A DNA stretch of 64,000 bases from JAXGYV01 sp040772045 (GTDB lineage: Bacteria > Actinomycetota > Thermoleophilia > UBA2241): the NCBI GenBank assembly GCA_040772045.1, contig JAXGYV010000009.1, positions 35,078 to 99,077 on the forward strand. The letters run 5' to 3'. The translations under genes were made by a program, and so were the position numbers. A model generated the notes under the pieces. The model was not told where the DNA came from, searched no databases, and saw only the letters and a program-made list of their open reading frames with translations. This document shows positions 8,382-15,068 of this stretch, piece after piece. The number at the start of each line of letters is the position of its first letter. Positions within the stretch are counted from its first letter, which is position 1.

Positions 8382-8834
8382 ATGAGCCCTGAAGCTGCTG
8401 CTGAAGTCGGAAGGATCGGAGCCGTGGCGGCGATGGCTTTCTCCGCTGTGGGTTCTGGCCTAGGCTCTGGCCTGGGCGGCGCCGGCGCGGTCGGTGCCTG
8501 GAAGAAACTGTTAGGCCAGGGCAAGATGCCAACGTTCACGCTCATCACCTTCGTCGGCGCGCCACTCTCCCAGACCATCTACGGCATGATCCTGATGATC
8601 ACCATGCTCGGGAAAGCGGATGCCGGCTACAACCCCTGGGCCCTCCTCGGCGCGGGAGTAGCCGCCGGTATCGGCATTGGAGCCTCCGCTTACGCACAGG
8701 GTAAGGTCGGCGCCCACTGCGCCGACGCGCTGGGCGAGACCGGGCAGGGCTTCAGCAACTATCTCGCCGTGATCGGTATCGTCGAGACGGTGGCGATCTT
8801 CGTGATGGTGTTCACCATCCTCGCGCTCGGCTAA
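8382..8834 (+). CDS. atpK: V-type ATP synthase/ATPase subunit K, sodium-type rotor proteolipid
   Basis: Rotor ring proteolipid of about 150 residues with four membrane helices (two fused hairpins). The start is ATG 8382, with AAGG 6 bases upstream; an ATG two codons earlier is too close. Ion-site residues align with the Na+ ligands described for Enterococcus hirae NtpK: P61-L-S63-Q64 (for Pro-x-Thr-Gln), Q106 in AQGKV, and E135 in IVETVAIF. Only the Thr is changed, to Ser. This pattern points to Na+ rather than H+ coupling, though the call rests on a manual alignment. It is the last gene of the operon and ends TAA. Confidence 0.93.
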   Translation: MSPEAAAEVGRIGAVAAMAFSAVGSGLGSGLGGAGAVGAWKKLLGQGKMPTFTLITFVGAPLSQTIYGMILMITMLGKADAGYNPWALLGAGVAAGIGIGASAYAQGKVGAHCADALGETGQGFSNYLAVIGIVETVAIFVMVFTILALG

Positions 8835-8884
8835 CCACGACAGCGGTCAGTCACCCGCGCTCCGCCGCCCACGGACGTGTATGG

Positions 8885-8890
8885 TACATT
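8885..8890 (+). promoter_or_regulatory. Possible -10 box, leaderless radical SAM gene
   Basis: TACATT lies 7 bases before the GTG at 8898. No standard Shine-Dalgarno spacing is available, so transcription may start at or near the start codon, as proposed for several other genes in this window. Confidence 0.35.
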
Positions 8891-8897
8891 TGAGGAC

Positions 8898-9776
8898 GTG
8901 CGATACCACGGTAACGTCATCCGACCCCCAAGCGAAGCAGCCAGCCTGATCCTGCAGGTCACGTACGGCTGCTCGAACAATACCTGCGACTTCTGCGGCA
9001 CCTACCTCGACAAGCCGTTCGCGGTACGCCCCCCTGAGGAAGTGCGGGAGGATGTTCGCGGCCTCTCCGAGACCGCCAAGCAGCAGGTGCGCCGCGTGTT
9101 CCTGGCCGACGGCGACGCGGTCGCCCTCAGCACCCGACGCCTCCTCGACCTCCTCGCGCTGCTCCGCGCGGAGCTGCCCAATCTCGAGCGCGTCAGCAGC
9201 TACGCCAACGCGCGGAATCTGTTGGCAAAATCGGTGGAGGAGCTGCGGCAGCTCCGCGAAGCCGGTCTCGAGCTCCTGTACCTCGGCCTCGAGTCCGGCG
9301 ACGACGTTACACTCGCGGCCATCCATAAAGGCATGACGGTCGAGGAGCAGATCGAGGGATGCCGGCGGGCGACGCAGGCCGGCATCGACCTCTCCGTCAC
9401 TGCCATTCTCGGCCTCGCCGGAGCCGAACACTCGCTCCGGCACGCGCGTGCCACCGGCGAGGCCTTCTCACGCATCGACCCGCAGTACATCGGCGTGCTG
9501 ACGCTCATGCTGGAGCCGGGCACCGCTATGCTGCAACGCGTGCGTGCCGGGGAGCTGCGGCTGCCCGACTCAATCGGCATGCTGCGCGAGCTGCGCGAGA
9601 TGATCGCCACCACCAACGTCACTGATTGCCTCTTTCGCAGCAACCATGCCTCGAACTACCTCCCGGTTGGCGGGCGGCTCCCTCAAGACAAGCAGTCGCT
9701 GCTCGACGCCCTCGACCGTGTGCTCGCGGCGCCGAGCCTCGCGCAGCTGCGGCCAGAGAGCTGGCGACTTCTCTAG
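8898..9776 (+). CDS. Radical SAM protein of unknown substrate
   Basis: About 292 residues. It begins RYHGNVIRPPSEAASLILQV followed by the cluster motif CSNNTCDFC (C-x4-C-x2-C), then GLESGDD, typical of the SAM-binding barrel. The x4 spacing differs from the C-x3-C-x2-C of PylB and BioB, so I do not call it methylornithine synthase. It resembles small stand-alone radical SAM proteins of unassigned function that start M-R-Y-x-G-x-x-R-P-P-S-E-A. The start GTG 8898 is chosen from that family pattern; the frame is also open from GTG 8877. The stop is TAG. It lies between the V-ATPase operon and pylSn, with no clear functional link. Confidence 0.8.
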   Translation: MRYHGNVIRPPSEAASLILQVTYGCSNNTCDFCGTYLDKPFAVRPPEEVREDVRGLSETAKQQVRRVFLADGDAVALSTRRLLDLLALLRAELPNLERVSSYANARNLLAKSVEELRQLREAGLELLYLGLESGDDVTLAAIHKGMTVEEQIEGCRRATQAGIDLSVTAILGLAGAEHSLRHARATGEAFSRIDPQYIGVLTLMLEPGTAMLQRVRAGELRLPDSIGMLRELREMIATTNVTDCLFRSNHASNYLPVGGRLPQDKQSLLDALDRVLAAPSLAQLRPESWRLL

Positions 9777-9824
9777 CCGACCCCAGCACGCCTTCCAAGC
9801 GCCACGCCGCGACGGTCCCCGAGG

Positions 9825-10199
9825 CTACCGCGACTCCTCGGGCGGCGACCCGTCAGTGACCTCACGTAAGCGCGAACCATACCCACGGATGAAGTGCGTC
9901 GCGCCGTACTTCTGCAGCTTCCACTCGGGGATCCGACACTGCGGACAAGCTTCCTGGAACCACTTGTTGCGGAGCCAGCGAGCCGCCCGGCTGGTCTTGG
10001 AGTCGTGCACCACCATCTGCTTGTCGCAGTGGGTAACAATCACCGCATACGAACCACGCACTTCGAACGTGCGTACGCTGTGGAGAATCCCGCGCCGGGA
10101 CGGCCAGAGCTTCATCTTCTCGACGAGCCGAAACAGGGGGATCTGCTTGCGGTAGTACCGCGCCTTGTGAGGATCGGTGGGCACGGAGGGAGTGTACAC
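9825..10199 (-). CDS. pylSn: Pyrrolysyl-tRNA synthetase N-terminal tRNA-binding protein (PylSn)
   Basis: A 124-residue stand-alone version of the N-terminal domain of archaeal PylS, which grips the small body of tRNA-Pyl. Residues 29-98 follow the archaeal domain closely: KLWPSRRGILHSVRTFEV, then HCDKQMVVHDSKTSRAARWL, then ACPQCRIPEWKLQKY. The four zinc ligands of the archaeal domain are all kept (His in GILHS, Cys in THCDK, and the two Cys of CPQC). The start is GTG 10199; an extra N-terminal arm of about 28 residues precedes the conserved core. Stop is TAG, a striking choice for a pyl gene. It works in trans with pylSc (2-628). Confidence 0.92.
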   Translation of the reverse strand: MYTPSVPTDPHKARYYRKQIPLFRLVEKMKLWPSRRGILHSVRTFEVRGSYAVIVTHCDKQMVVHDSKTSRAARWLRNKWFQEACPQCRIPEWKLQKYGATHFIRGYGSRLREVTDGSPPEESR

Positions 10200-10239
10200 C
10201 CCTCAACGGAATACCGGTGAAGGACGGAGCGCAAGAGTG

Positions 10240-10245
10240 TACGCT
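10240..10245 (+). promoter_or_regulatory. Possible -10 box of leaderless lipoprotein gene
   Basis: TACGCT ends 6 bases before the ATG at 10252, and no Shine-Dalgarno is visible. It shows the same TANNNT-N6-ATG spacing seen before larC, the glycosyltransferase at 41503 and the hydrolase at 45425. Confidence 0.45.
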
Positions 10246-10251
10246 GACCGC

Positions 10252-11178
10252 ATGAACCCACTGCGAAGACATCCGCCAAGAGAAGCTGCGCGCAGGCTCA
10301 ACGGCCTCCTCGCAAGCATCGCCCTCGCCGTGCTGGCGGTGGTCGGCTTGGTAGCCTGCGGCGAGCAGGCACCCGTGCCCTCGCCGACGCCCTCAACGGC
10401 TGCCCCGGCCACCAGCACACCTGCCGTAACGACACCCCCGGCGACACCATCGGCGACACCATCGGCCACGGTCACTATACTGGTCTACTTCCTGCGCGAC
10501 CAGCGCATCGCCGCCGCCCGTCGCGACGTGCCCGCGACCAAAGCCGTCGCCACCGCCGCTGTACGCGCGCTCTTGCGGGGACCCCACGCGGAGGAGCGCG
10601 CCGCCGGGCTCCAGTCGGCCCTTTCTCCCGGAATGGAGCTCGTGCGGATCACCATTCGGGCGCGCACGGCGTTCGTCGAGCTCACCGCCACCCCCGACGA
10701 CGTGCCCCTGGAGGCCCCCCGCCTGCAGCTCGCGCAGATCGTGCACACGGTCACGCAGTTTCCCGCCGTGGACAGCGTGGTGATCTCCTTCAACGGGGAG
10801 CCCGTGAGCCTGCCTGGCGACCCCAGCTCCAGAGGACGACCGCTCACACGAGCGGACTTTGAAGAGGTCGCACCGGCCATTCTGGTCGAGTCGCCCACCA
10901 TCGGCGAGACCGTCTCCTCGCCACTGCTGGCGCGCGGCACCGCGAACACCTTCGAGGCAACTTTCATGGCTGAGGTGCGAGACGCCACCAACCGCTTACT
11001 GGTGAAGAAGGTGGTCACCGCCACCTCCGGCTCGGGGACACGAGGCGCCTTCCGCATACGATTGCCCTTCGCGAGTGCACAGAAGCGAGGAGCTCTTGTG
11101 GTATACGAGCTGTCGGCTGAAGACGGCAGCGTCATCAACCTGGTGCGCATTCCGCTACGGCTGGCATCCGCGCCTTAG
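10252..11178 (+). CDS. Lipoprotein with GerMN and Gmad2 domains
   Basis: A 308-residue exported lipoprotein. After a basic N-terminus and a hydrophobic stretch comes the lipobox LVAC, with the lipidated Cys at about residue 36. A Pro/Thr/Ser-rich linker (about residues 40-75) follows, then a GerMN domain (VTILVYFLRDQRIAAARR to about residue 190) and a C-terminal Gmad2 immunoglobulin-like domain (PTIGETVSSPLLARGTANTF onward). Both domains were first named from spore germination proteins but are widespread in non-sporulating Actinomycetota and Chloroflexi. Function is unknown; a cell-envelope role is likely. The gene sits between pylSn and pylT on the opposite strand. Stop is TAG. Confidence 0.88.
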   Translation: MNPLRRHPPREAARRLNGLLASIALAVLAVVGLVACGEQAPVPSPTPSTAAPATSTPAVTTPPATPSATPSATVTILVYFLRDQRIAAARRDVPATKAVATAAVRALLRGPHAEERAAGLQSALSPGMELVRITIRARTAFVELTATPDDVPLEAPRLQLAQIVHTVTQFPAVDSVVISFNGEPVSLPGDPSSRGRPLTRADFEEVAPAILVESPTIGETVSSPLLARGTANTFEATFMAEVRDATNRLLVKKVVTATSGSGTRGAFRIRLPFASAQKRGALVVYELSAEDGSVINLVRIPLRLASAP

Positions 11179-11285
11179 GCACTGAACACCATGGTGTCCG
11201 TGCAATCCTCGCGGATCCTCCTCGCAGAGCATGGCCCCTATGGATCCCTCTGATGTCCCTCGAACGACGGCACAGCGAGCGACGG

Positions 11286-11358
11286 TGGCGGGGAGTGCGG
11301 GAGTTACACCCGCCTCCGTGGGTTTAGAGCCCACGGTGATCCTTCCGATCGACCCCCC
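11286..11358 (-). tRNA. pylT: tRNA-Pyl, anticodon CUA
   Basis: The 73-base minus-strand cloverleaf has all the oddities of tRNA-Pyl. The acceptor stem is GGGGGGT/ACTCCCC, with discriminator G and an encoded CCA. One base separates the acceptor and D stems. The D arm is GATC-GGAAG-GATC with a 5-base loop. The anticodon stem is 6 bp (CGTGGG/CCCACG) with loop CTCTAAA, so the anticodon is CUA. The variable loop has 3 bases (GAG). The T arm is GCGGG-TGTAACT-CCCGC, lacking the usual TTC. The loop CTCTAAA is the one known from archaeal and Desulfitobacterium tRNA-Pyl. It lies 95 bases downstream of pylD on the same strand and may be co-transcribed with pylCD. Confidence 0.95.
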
Positions 11359-11453
11359 GCGACACGAGCATCATAGCTGGTCACCAACCGCGGCAGCCAG
11401 CACGCCACTTCACGCAGCCGTGGTCATCCTCGGTCGCCGCGCACGGTCCTGTC

Positions 11454-12275
11454 TCAAACGCGCGAGCTCACAACGCCGCTCAGCGCCTCCACCGCCATGA
11501 CCGCCACCCCGAGGGCCAGTGGCTCGTGAATGTGCCGCACGCCGAGGCGTGCCTGCGCCGCGAGCGTGAACGCGCTGGGGACACCGGGCACGGCAGCGAT
11601 GGTCCCCTCCGAGACGGCCAGCTCACCGATCAGGTCGGGAGCCGGCGTAGCGTCCACGATGAGCGTGGCGGAGCGCAGTCCCTCATCGAGCGTAACGATC
11701 CGCGCTCCGGCGCCTCGCGCGAACTGCGCTTTCTCCAGATCCGGCTCAACTACCAGGACCTCGGCGCCAAGGTGGAGGAGGCGTTTCGCGGCGGTACGCC
11801 CTACAGGCCCTTGACCGAGGACCAAAACGGGGCGGCGCTGGAATCCATCGGCGGCGATCTCTAGCGCCGCCACATAGCCGTGTGCCGTACACGGATCGTC
11901 GTCCGCGCACACACCACGGTGGACGTTCAGCGCAACGAAGCGATCGTCGTCCGCGAGCATGACTACCTCCGCTCCGCCATCGACCGCCTCCTGCAGACCC
12001 TTCACATCGGGCTGCCGGACGACGCGTGCATCGCAACCGAGGTACTCGAGAACCGCGGCAACACAGCGAGAGAACCGCGGGATGATTCCCAGGCCGGAGG
12101 AGACGGGCACGACGGCGACGCGCGCTCCCGGGAGCGGCGAGGCGTCGTCATCGATGCCACACGCATGCAGCGCCACAGCGCGGATGTCGACGCCGGCCAG
12201 GCTACGCAGGCCGGCGTCGAACCGCGCGAGCCCCTCCATGAGGCCGCGCACGTCGTCTTCGGTGAGCCGCGTCAT
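11454..12275 (-). CDS. pylD: Pyrrolysine synthase PylD (3-methylornithyl-lysine dehydrogenase)
   Basis: Last step of pyrrolysine synthesis: oxidises 3-methylornithyl-N6-lysine, which then cyclises to pyrrolysine. 273 residues. It aligns along its length with archaeal PylD: opening LTEDDVRGLMEGL, VVPVSSGLGIIPRFS, MLADDDRFVALNVH, DPCTAHGYVAALE, a Rossmann fold VLVLGQGPVGRTAAKRL for NAD, and HIHEPLALGVAVM near the end. The ATG at 12275 fits the archaeal start. It is 10 bases downstream of pylC and 95 bases upstream of pylT, all on the minus strand, so pylC-pylD-pylT looks like one unit. Stop is TGA. Confidence 0.95.
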   Translation of the reverse strand: MTRLTEDDVRGLMEGLARFDAGLRSLAGVDIRAVALHACGIDDDASPLPGARVAVVPVSSGLGIIPRFSRCVAAVLEYLGCDARVVRQPDVKGLQEAVDGGAEVVMLADDDRFVALNVHRGVCADDDPCTAHGYVAALEIAADGFQRRPVLVLGQGPVGRTAAKRLLHLGAEVLVVEPDLEKAQFARGAGARIVTLDEGLRSATLIVDATPAPDLIGELAVSEGTIAAVPGVPSAFTLAAQARLGVRHIHEPLALGVAVMAVEALSGVVSSRV

Positions 12276-12285
12276 GCTCCGGAGT

Positions 12286-13473
12286 CTACCGGCAGTTGTC
12301 GCCGGGCTGAGCCGTCGATTCGGGAGTCACCGCGAGACCATGCTCCTCGGCCAGCCGCGCAACCGCCGTAGCCGCCGTGGCACGCGCCTGAGCGGGCGAG
12401 TCACCCCGAGTGATGATCGTCGCCGACCAGCTCTCCGCCGCCTGGTCTTCTTCGAGCTCGCCGAGCACCTCGAACGCGCCGTAGCGGCCCGGCTGCAACC
12501 GCAGCGGTCGAGCTGACGCCATCACGTGCTCGCCCAGCACCTCGACGGCGCCATCGGCGACGGCGACGTGCTGATAGCAGCAGGCACACCGCACGCCACG
12601 GTCCACCGTCGGAGTGGCACCTCCCAGCACCGTCTCGGCGAGAAGCCGCACCATGTTCGCCCCACAGCAGTGGAACACGGCCGTCGGCGTCTGGCTGGGC
12701 AGGCGAGCGTCGATCTCCAGCACCTTCAGCTCACCGCCGTGGAGCACGACCTCGATATCCATGAGCCCTTGCAGATGCAGGCCTTCAGCGAGGCGCACAC
12801 CCAGATCGTCGAAGCGCATCACGAGCCCGGCTGCGTCTTCTCCCGACACGGGAGCCACCACGCGCTTGCAGTCGTAGAAGCGATCGAACTCGAGCTCCGC
12901 CGCGAGCAACGGAGTCGCCCGACCCTCCCACGCGATCACCTCGAGCGACCACGACACTCCGGGGCTGAACTCCTCGACGACCACGCTGTGCCCGGCTTTC
13001 TCCAACGCGGCTCGCGCGGCGGCGAGCGTGAGTTCATCCCACGCGAGACGCACGCCCTCGCTGCCGCTCGCCCCGCTGGGCTTTACGATCAGCGGGAAAC
13101 CACACGCCGGCCACGCTCGCGGATGGGCAACGCCCAACTCGTCGAACAGCTCGTTGGACCGCAGCTTCGACGACGAGATCCTGTACGCCGACCAGTCGAA
13201 GAGCAGGGGGACACCCCAGGCGCGTACGTGGTGATCGAGCCATGCGAGCGTCTCGCCATCTTCACAGGCGGGCAGAACCGCGTCGCAGCCCAGGAAGAGC
13301 GTTCGCGCACGCTCAGGCTCGCCGACCACATCCATGACGTGGAACTCCGAGGCGAGTCCGGCGGCCGGTACCACGGGGTGCCGATCCACGAGCACGGTCT
13401 GGTACGCGGCCTTGCCCGCGAGGTAGCAGGCCTCGGTGCCTTGCAGCTTCCCCCCGACGATGGCGAGCCTCAT
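12286..13473 (-). CDS. pylC: 3-methylornithine--L-lysine ligase PylC
   Basis: ATP-grasp ligase that joins 3-methylornithine to the side chain of lysine, the second step of pyrrolysine synthesis. 395 residues. RLAIVGGKLQGTEACYLA matches the PylC N-terminus, followed by AVLPACEDGETL, LFDWSAYRISSSKLRSNELF, the ATP-grasp core (PLIVKPSGASGSEGVRL and VLEIDARLPSQTPT) and a Cys-rich RCACCYQH. GGAGG about 8 bases before the ATG supports the start. Stop is TAG. The enzyme for the first step, PylB (methylornithine synthase), is not in this window, and may lie just left of pylSc. Confidence 0.95.
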   Translation of the reverse strand: MRLAIVGGKLQGTEACYLAGKAAYQTVLVDRHPVVPAAGLASEFHVMDVVGEPERARTLFLGCDAVLPACEDGETLAWLDHHVRAWGVPLLFDWSAYRISSSKLRSNELFDELGVAHPRAWPACGFPLIVKPSGASGSEGVRLAWDELTLAAARAALEKAGHSVVVEEFSPGVSWSLEVIAWEGRATPLLAAELEFDRFYDCKRVVAPVSGEDAAGLVMRFDDLGVRLAEGLHLQGLMDIEVVLHGGELKVLEIDARLPSQTPTAVFHCCGANMVRLLAETVLGGATPTVDRGVRCACCYQHVAVADGAVEVLGEHVMASARPLRLQPGRYGAFEVLGELEEDQAAESWSATIITRGDSPAQARATAATAVARLAEEHGLAVTPESTAQPGDNCR

Positions 13474-13527
13474 AACCGCCCTCCTCCGACGGCAAACTGG
13501 CCAGAAGCACTAGCCCGGACGGCTAAT

Positions 13528-14154
13528 CTAGCGAAAGCTCAGTACCGCGTCGAGGGGAAGCCGTGACGAACGTCGCAGAGCGCTGGCGGGGCGGCCGATG
13601 GGCACCAGCGCGACCAGGCGCGCTGGCGGCTCCACCCCCAGCACTTGCTCGAGCTGTTCCGCGGCGATCACTGGCGCCGTCATCCAGCACGCGCCGTATC
13701 CTAGCGTGTACGCCGCCGTGATCAGCACCTGGAGAGCCGCTCCAACACTCTGCAGATCCGGCCGCTGCCGCAGGCGGTCGCGCTCCTGCTGCGTCGCCCC
13801 GCAGAGCTCGAGAAGCCTGTCCATTCGAGACGCGTAGGGGACGACCAGCACAGCCACACACAGCGGGGCGGCGGCGAAGAACGTCGCCGACGGGCGTGTG
13901 GCTCGCACCTCTCGAGCATACGCCGCCAGCTCGGGCCGCGCCGCCAGCTCGTCCAGACGGTCCTCGACAGCCCGCCTCATCGCCAGTAAGGTCTCGCGGT
14001 CCTCCACCGCGATGAAGCGCCACACCTGCTGATTAGCCGCGTTGGCGGCCCGCGTCGCCAAGGCGATCATGCGCTCCACATCGGCGCGTGGCACGGGGTC
14101 GGGCAGGTACTGCCGCACACTGCACCGACCTTCTATGGCTTGCGCAAAGTCCAT
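13528..14154 (-). CDS. Nitroreductase family FMN protein
   Basis: A 208-residue nitroreductase-fold protein, probably an FMN-dependent NAD(P)H oxidoreductase. The N-terminus FAQAIEGRCSVRQY is the typical R-R/C-S-x-R-x-Y region, followed by ANAANQQVWRFIAVED (FMN contact) and GYGACWMTAPV near the C-terminus. Length is normal. GAGGGAG precedes the ATG. It is upstream of pylC on the same strand with a 54-base gap, so it may belong to the pyl transcript, but a role in pyrrolysine metabolism is only a guess. Stop TAG is followed by a second in-frame TAG six codons later. Confidence 0.85.
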   Translation of the reverse strand: MDFAQAIEGRCSVRQYLPDPVPRADVERMIALATRAANAANQQVWRFIAVEDRETLLAMRRAVEDRLDELAARPELAAYAREVRATRPSATFFAAAPLCVAVLVVPYASRMDRLLELCGATQQERDRLRQRPDLQSVGAALQVLITAAYTLGYGACWMTAPVIAAEQLEQVLGVEPPARLVALVPIGRPASALRRSSRLPLDAVLSFR

Positions 14155-14223
14155 CTCTCCCTCTCTCCACCCGCTCCATCGGCCCCGTTACGCCGCACAA
14201 CGTCCTCGGACACAGGTGAAATA

Positions 14224-14258
14224 GGGCGGGGCGGGCGCACCATGCGCCCGCCCCGCCC
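14224..14258 (-). terminator. Long GC hairpin downstream of the aldehyde oxidoreductase operon
   Basis: A perfect 15-bp inverted repeat (GGGCGGGGCGGGCGC and its complement) with a 5-base loop, 28 bases after the moaD-like stop. There is no run of T, only TATTT after it on the minus strand. It is placed as an operon terminator. Confidence 0.65.
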
Positions 14259-14285
14259 GCACCTCACCACCACTAGCAGTCGATA

Positions 14286-14555
14286 TCACCCGCCAGAGAT
14301 CGGCGGCATCAGCTTGATCTCGTCGCCATCGGCCAGCTCCGTGTCCATGCCACCGAGCTGGCGGGCGTTACGCCCATTGACGAAAATGCCCACCCATACG
14401 CCGCCGTCCTCGCGAAAGATCCGCGAGTACAGGCGCGGCTCTCGACGCACGCAGTCGTCCAGCGCCTGGCCGAGTGTGGCGCCCTCGCATTCCATCAGCG
14501 CGGGGCCGTCTGCCCCCACCAATCCGACGGGCAGCTTGATGAACGCCTTTGCCAT
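14286..14555 (-). CDS. MoaD/ThiS-like sulfur carrier of aldehyde oxidoreductase operon
   Basis: An 89-residue ubiquitin-fold protein ending in the Gly-Gly tail (KLMPPISGG) that is adenylated and thiocarboxylated in MoaD and ThiS proteins. It follows the polyferredoxin gene directly, with ATG two bases after the TGA, in an operon with a tungsten-type aldehyde oxidoreductase. The natural inference is a MoaD-like role in supplying sulfur for the tungstopterin cofactor of that enzyme. A ThiS role is possible from sequence alone but not supported by context. Stop is TGA. Confidence 0.85.
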   Translation of the reverse strand: MAKAFIKLPVGLVGADGPALMECEGATLGQALDDCVRREPRLYSRIFREDGGVWVGIFVNGRNARQLGGMDTELADGDEIKLMPPISGG

Positions 14556-15056
14556 TCAGCTCACCACCAATGCCTTGTCTGCCTTGTCGAGCTTGAGATC
14601 TACCGCCAGCACATACGGGTTCTGGCAGAAGGCGATGCACTGCGGATCGCCATCGCAGAGATCGCACTTGAAGGCCACATGGCGATCCGGATGCTCGTGG
14701 ATAACACCGGTGGGGCACGCCGCGTAGCACTCACCGCAGTTGGTGCACTTCGCCTCGTCGACGACGAGGATATAGCCGGTCACAGACTCGCCGAGCTTCT
14801 CCTTGCTGGCAAACGCGCCCTTGGGCGTCACCGTAACCTGTTTGGTCACGATCGCGTCGTTGGGGCACACCTGCTGGCACTTGGCACACCCAGTCTGCAG
14901 ACAGGTGTGCCCCTTCGTGGTGCCCAACGTAGGGTTCACCTCGCTAAACAGACGAGTCACAGACGGCCGGTAGGCGCCCTCGTGGTAAGCGGAGCAAGCC
15001 AGCTCGCACATATGGCAGCCAGTGCACTTCTTGCTGGATATGAGGACGTGTGGCAT
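14556..15056 (-). CDS. Polyferredoxin, electron partner of aldehyde:ferredoxin oxidoreductase
   Basis: A 166-residue iron-sulfur protein with 16 cysteines in four groups: C11/14/17/21, C52/57/60/64, C104/107/110/114 and C131/134/140/144. This is the four-cluster pattern of HybA/DmsB-like and AOR-associated ferredoxins. It probably takes electrons from the neighbouring AOR and passes them to a soluble carrier. There is no signal peptide, so it should be cytoplasmic. GGGAG lies 7 bases before the ATG, and the gene is 12 bases after the AOR stop. Confidence 0.9.
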   Translation of the reverse strand: MPHVLISSKKCTGCHMCELACSAYHEGAYRPSVTRLFSEVNPTLGTTKGHTCLQTGCAKCQQVCPNDAIVTKQVTVTPKGAFASKEKLGESVTGYILVVDEAKCTNCGECYAACPTGVIHEHPDRHVAFKCDLCDGDPQCIAFCQNPYVLAVDLKLDKADKALVVS

Positions 15057-15068
15057 GTTACCGCTCCC

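Noticed and set aside
8898..9776. Radical SAM gene as pylB (methylornithine synthase)
   Set aside because: It lies in the pyl region, but the cluster motif is C-x4-C-x2-C and the N-terminus differs from PylB/BioB-type proteins. PylB is more likely outside the window.
11231..11500. Plus-strand 89-residue open frame between lipoprotein and pylD
   Set aside because: It runs across tRNA-Pyl on the opposite strand, has no ribosome site and low-complexity sequence.
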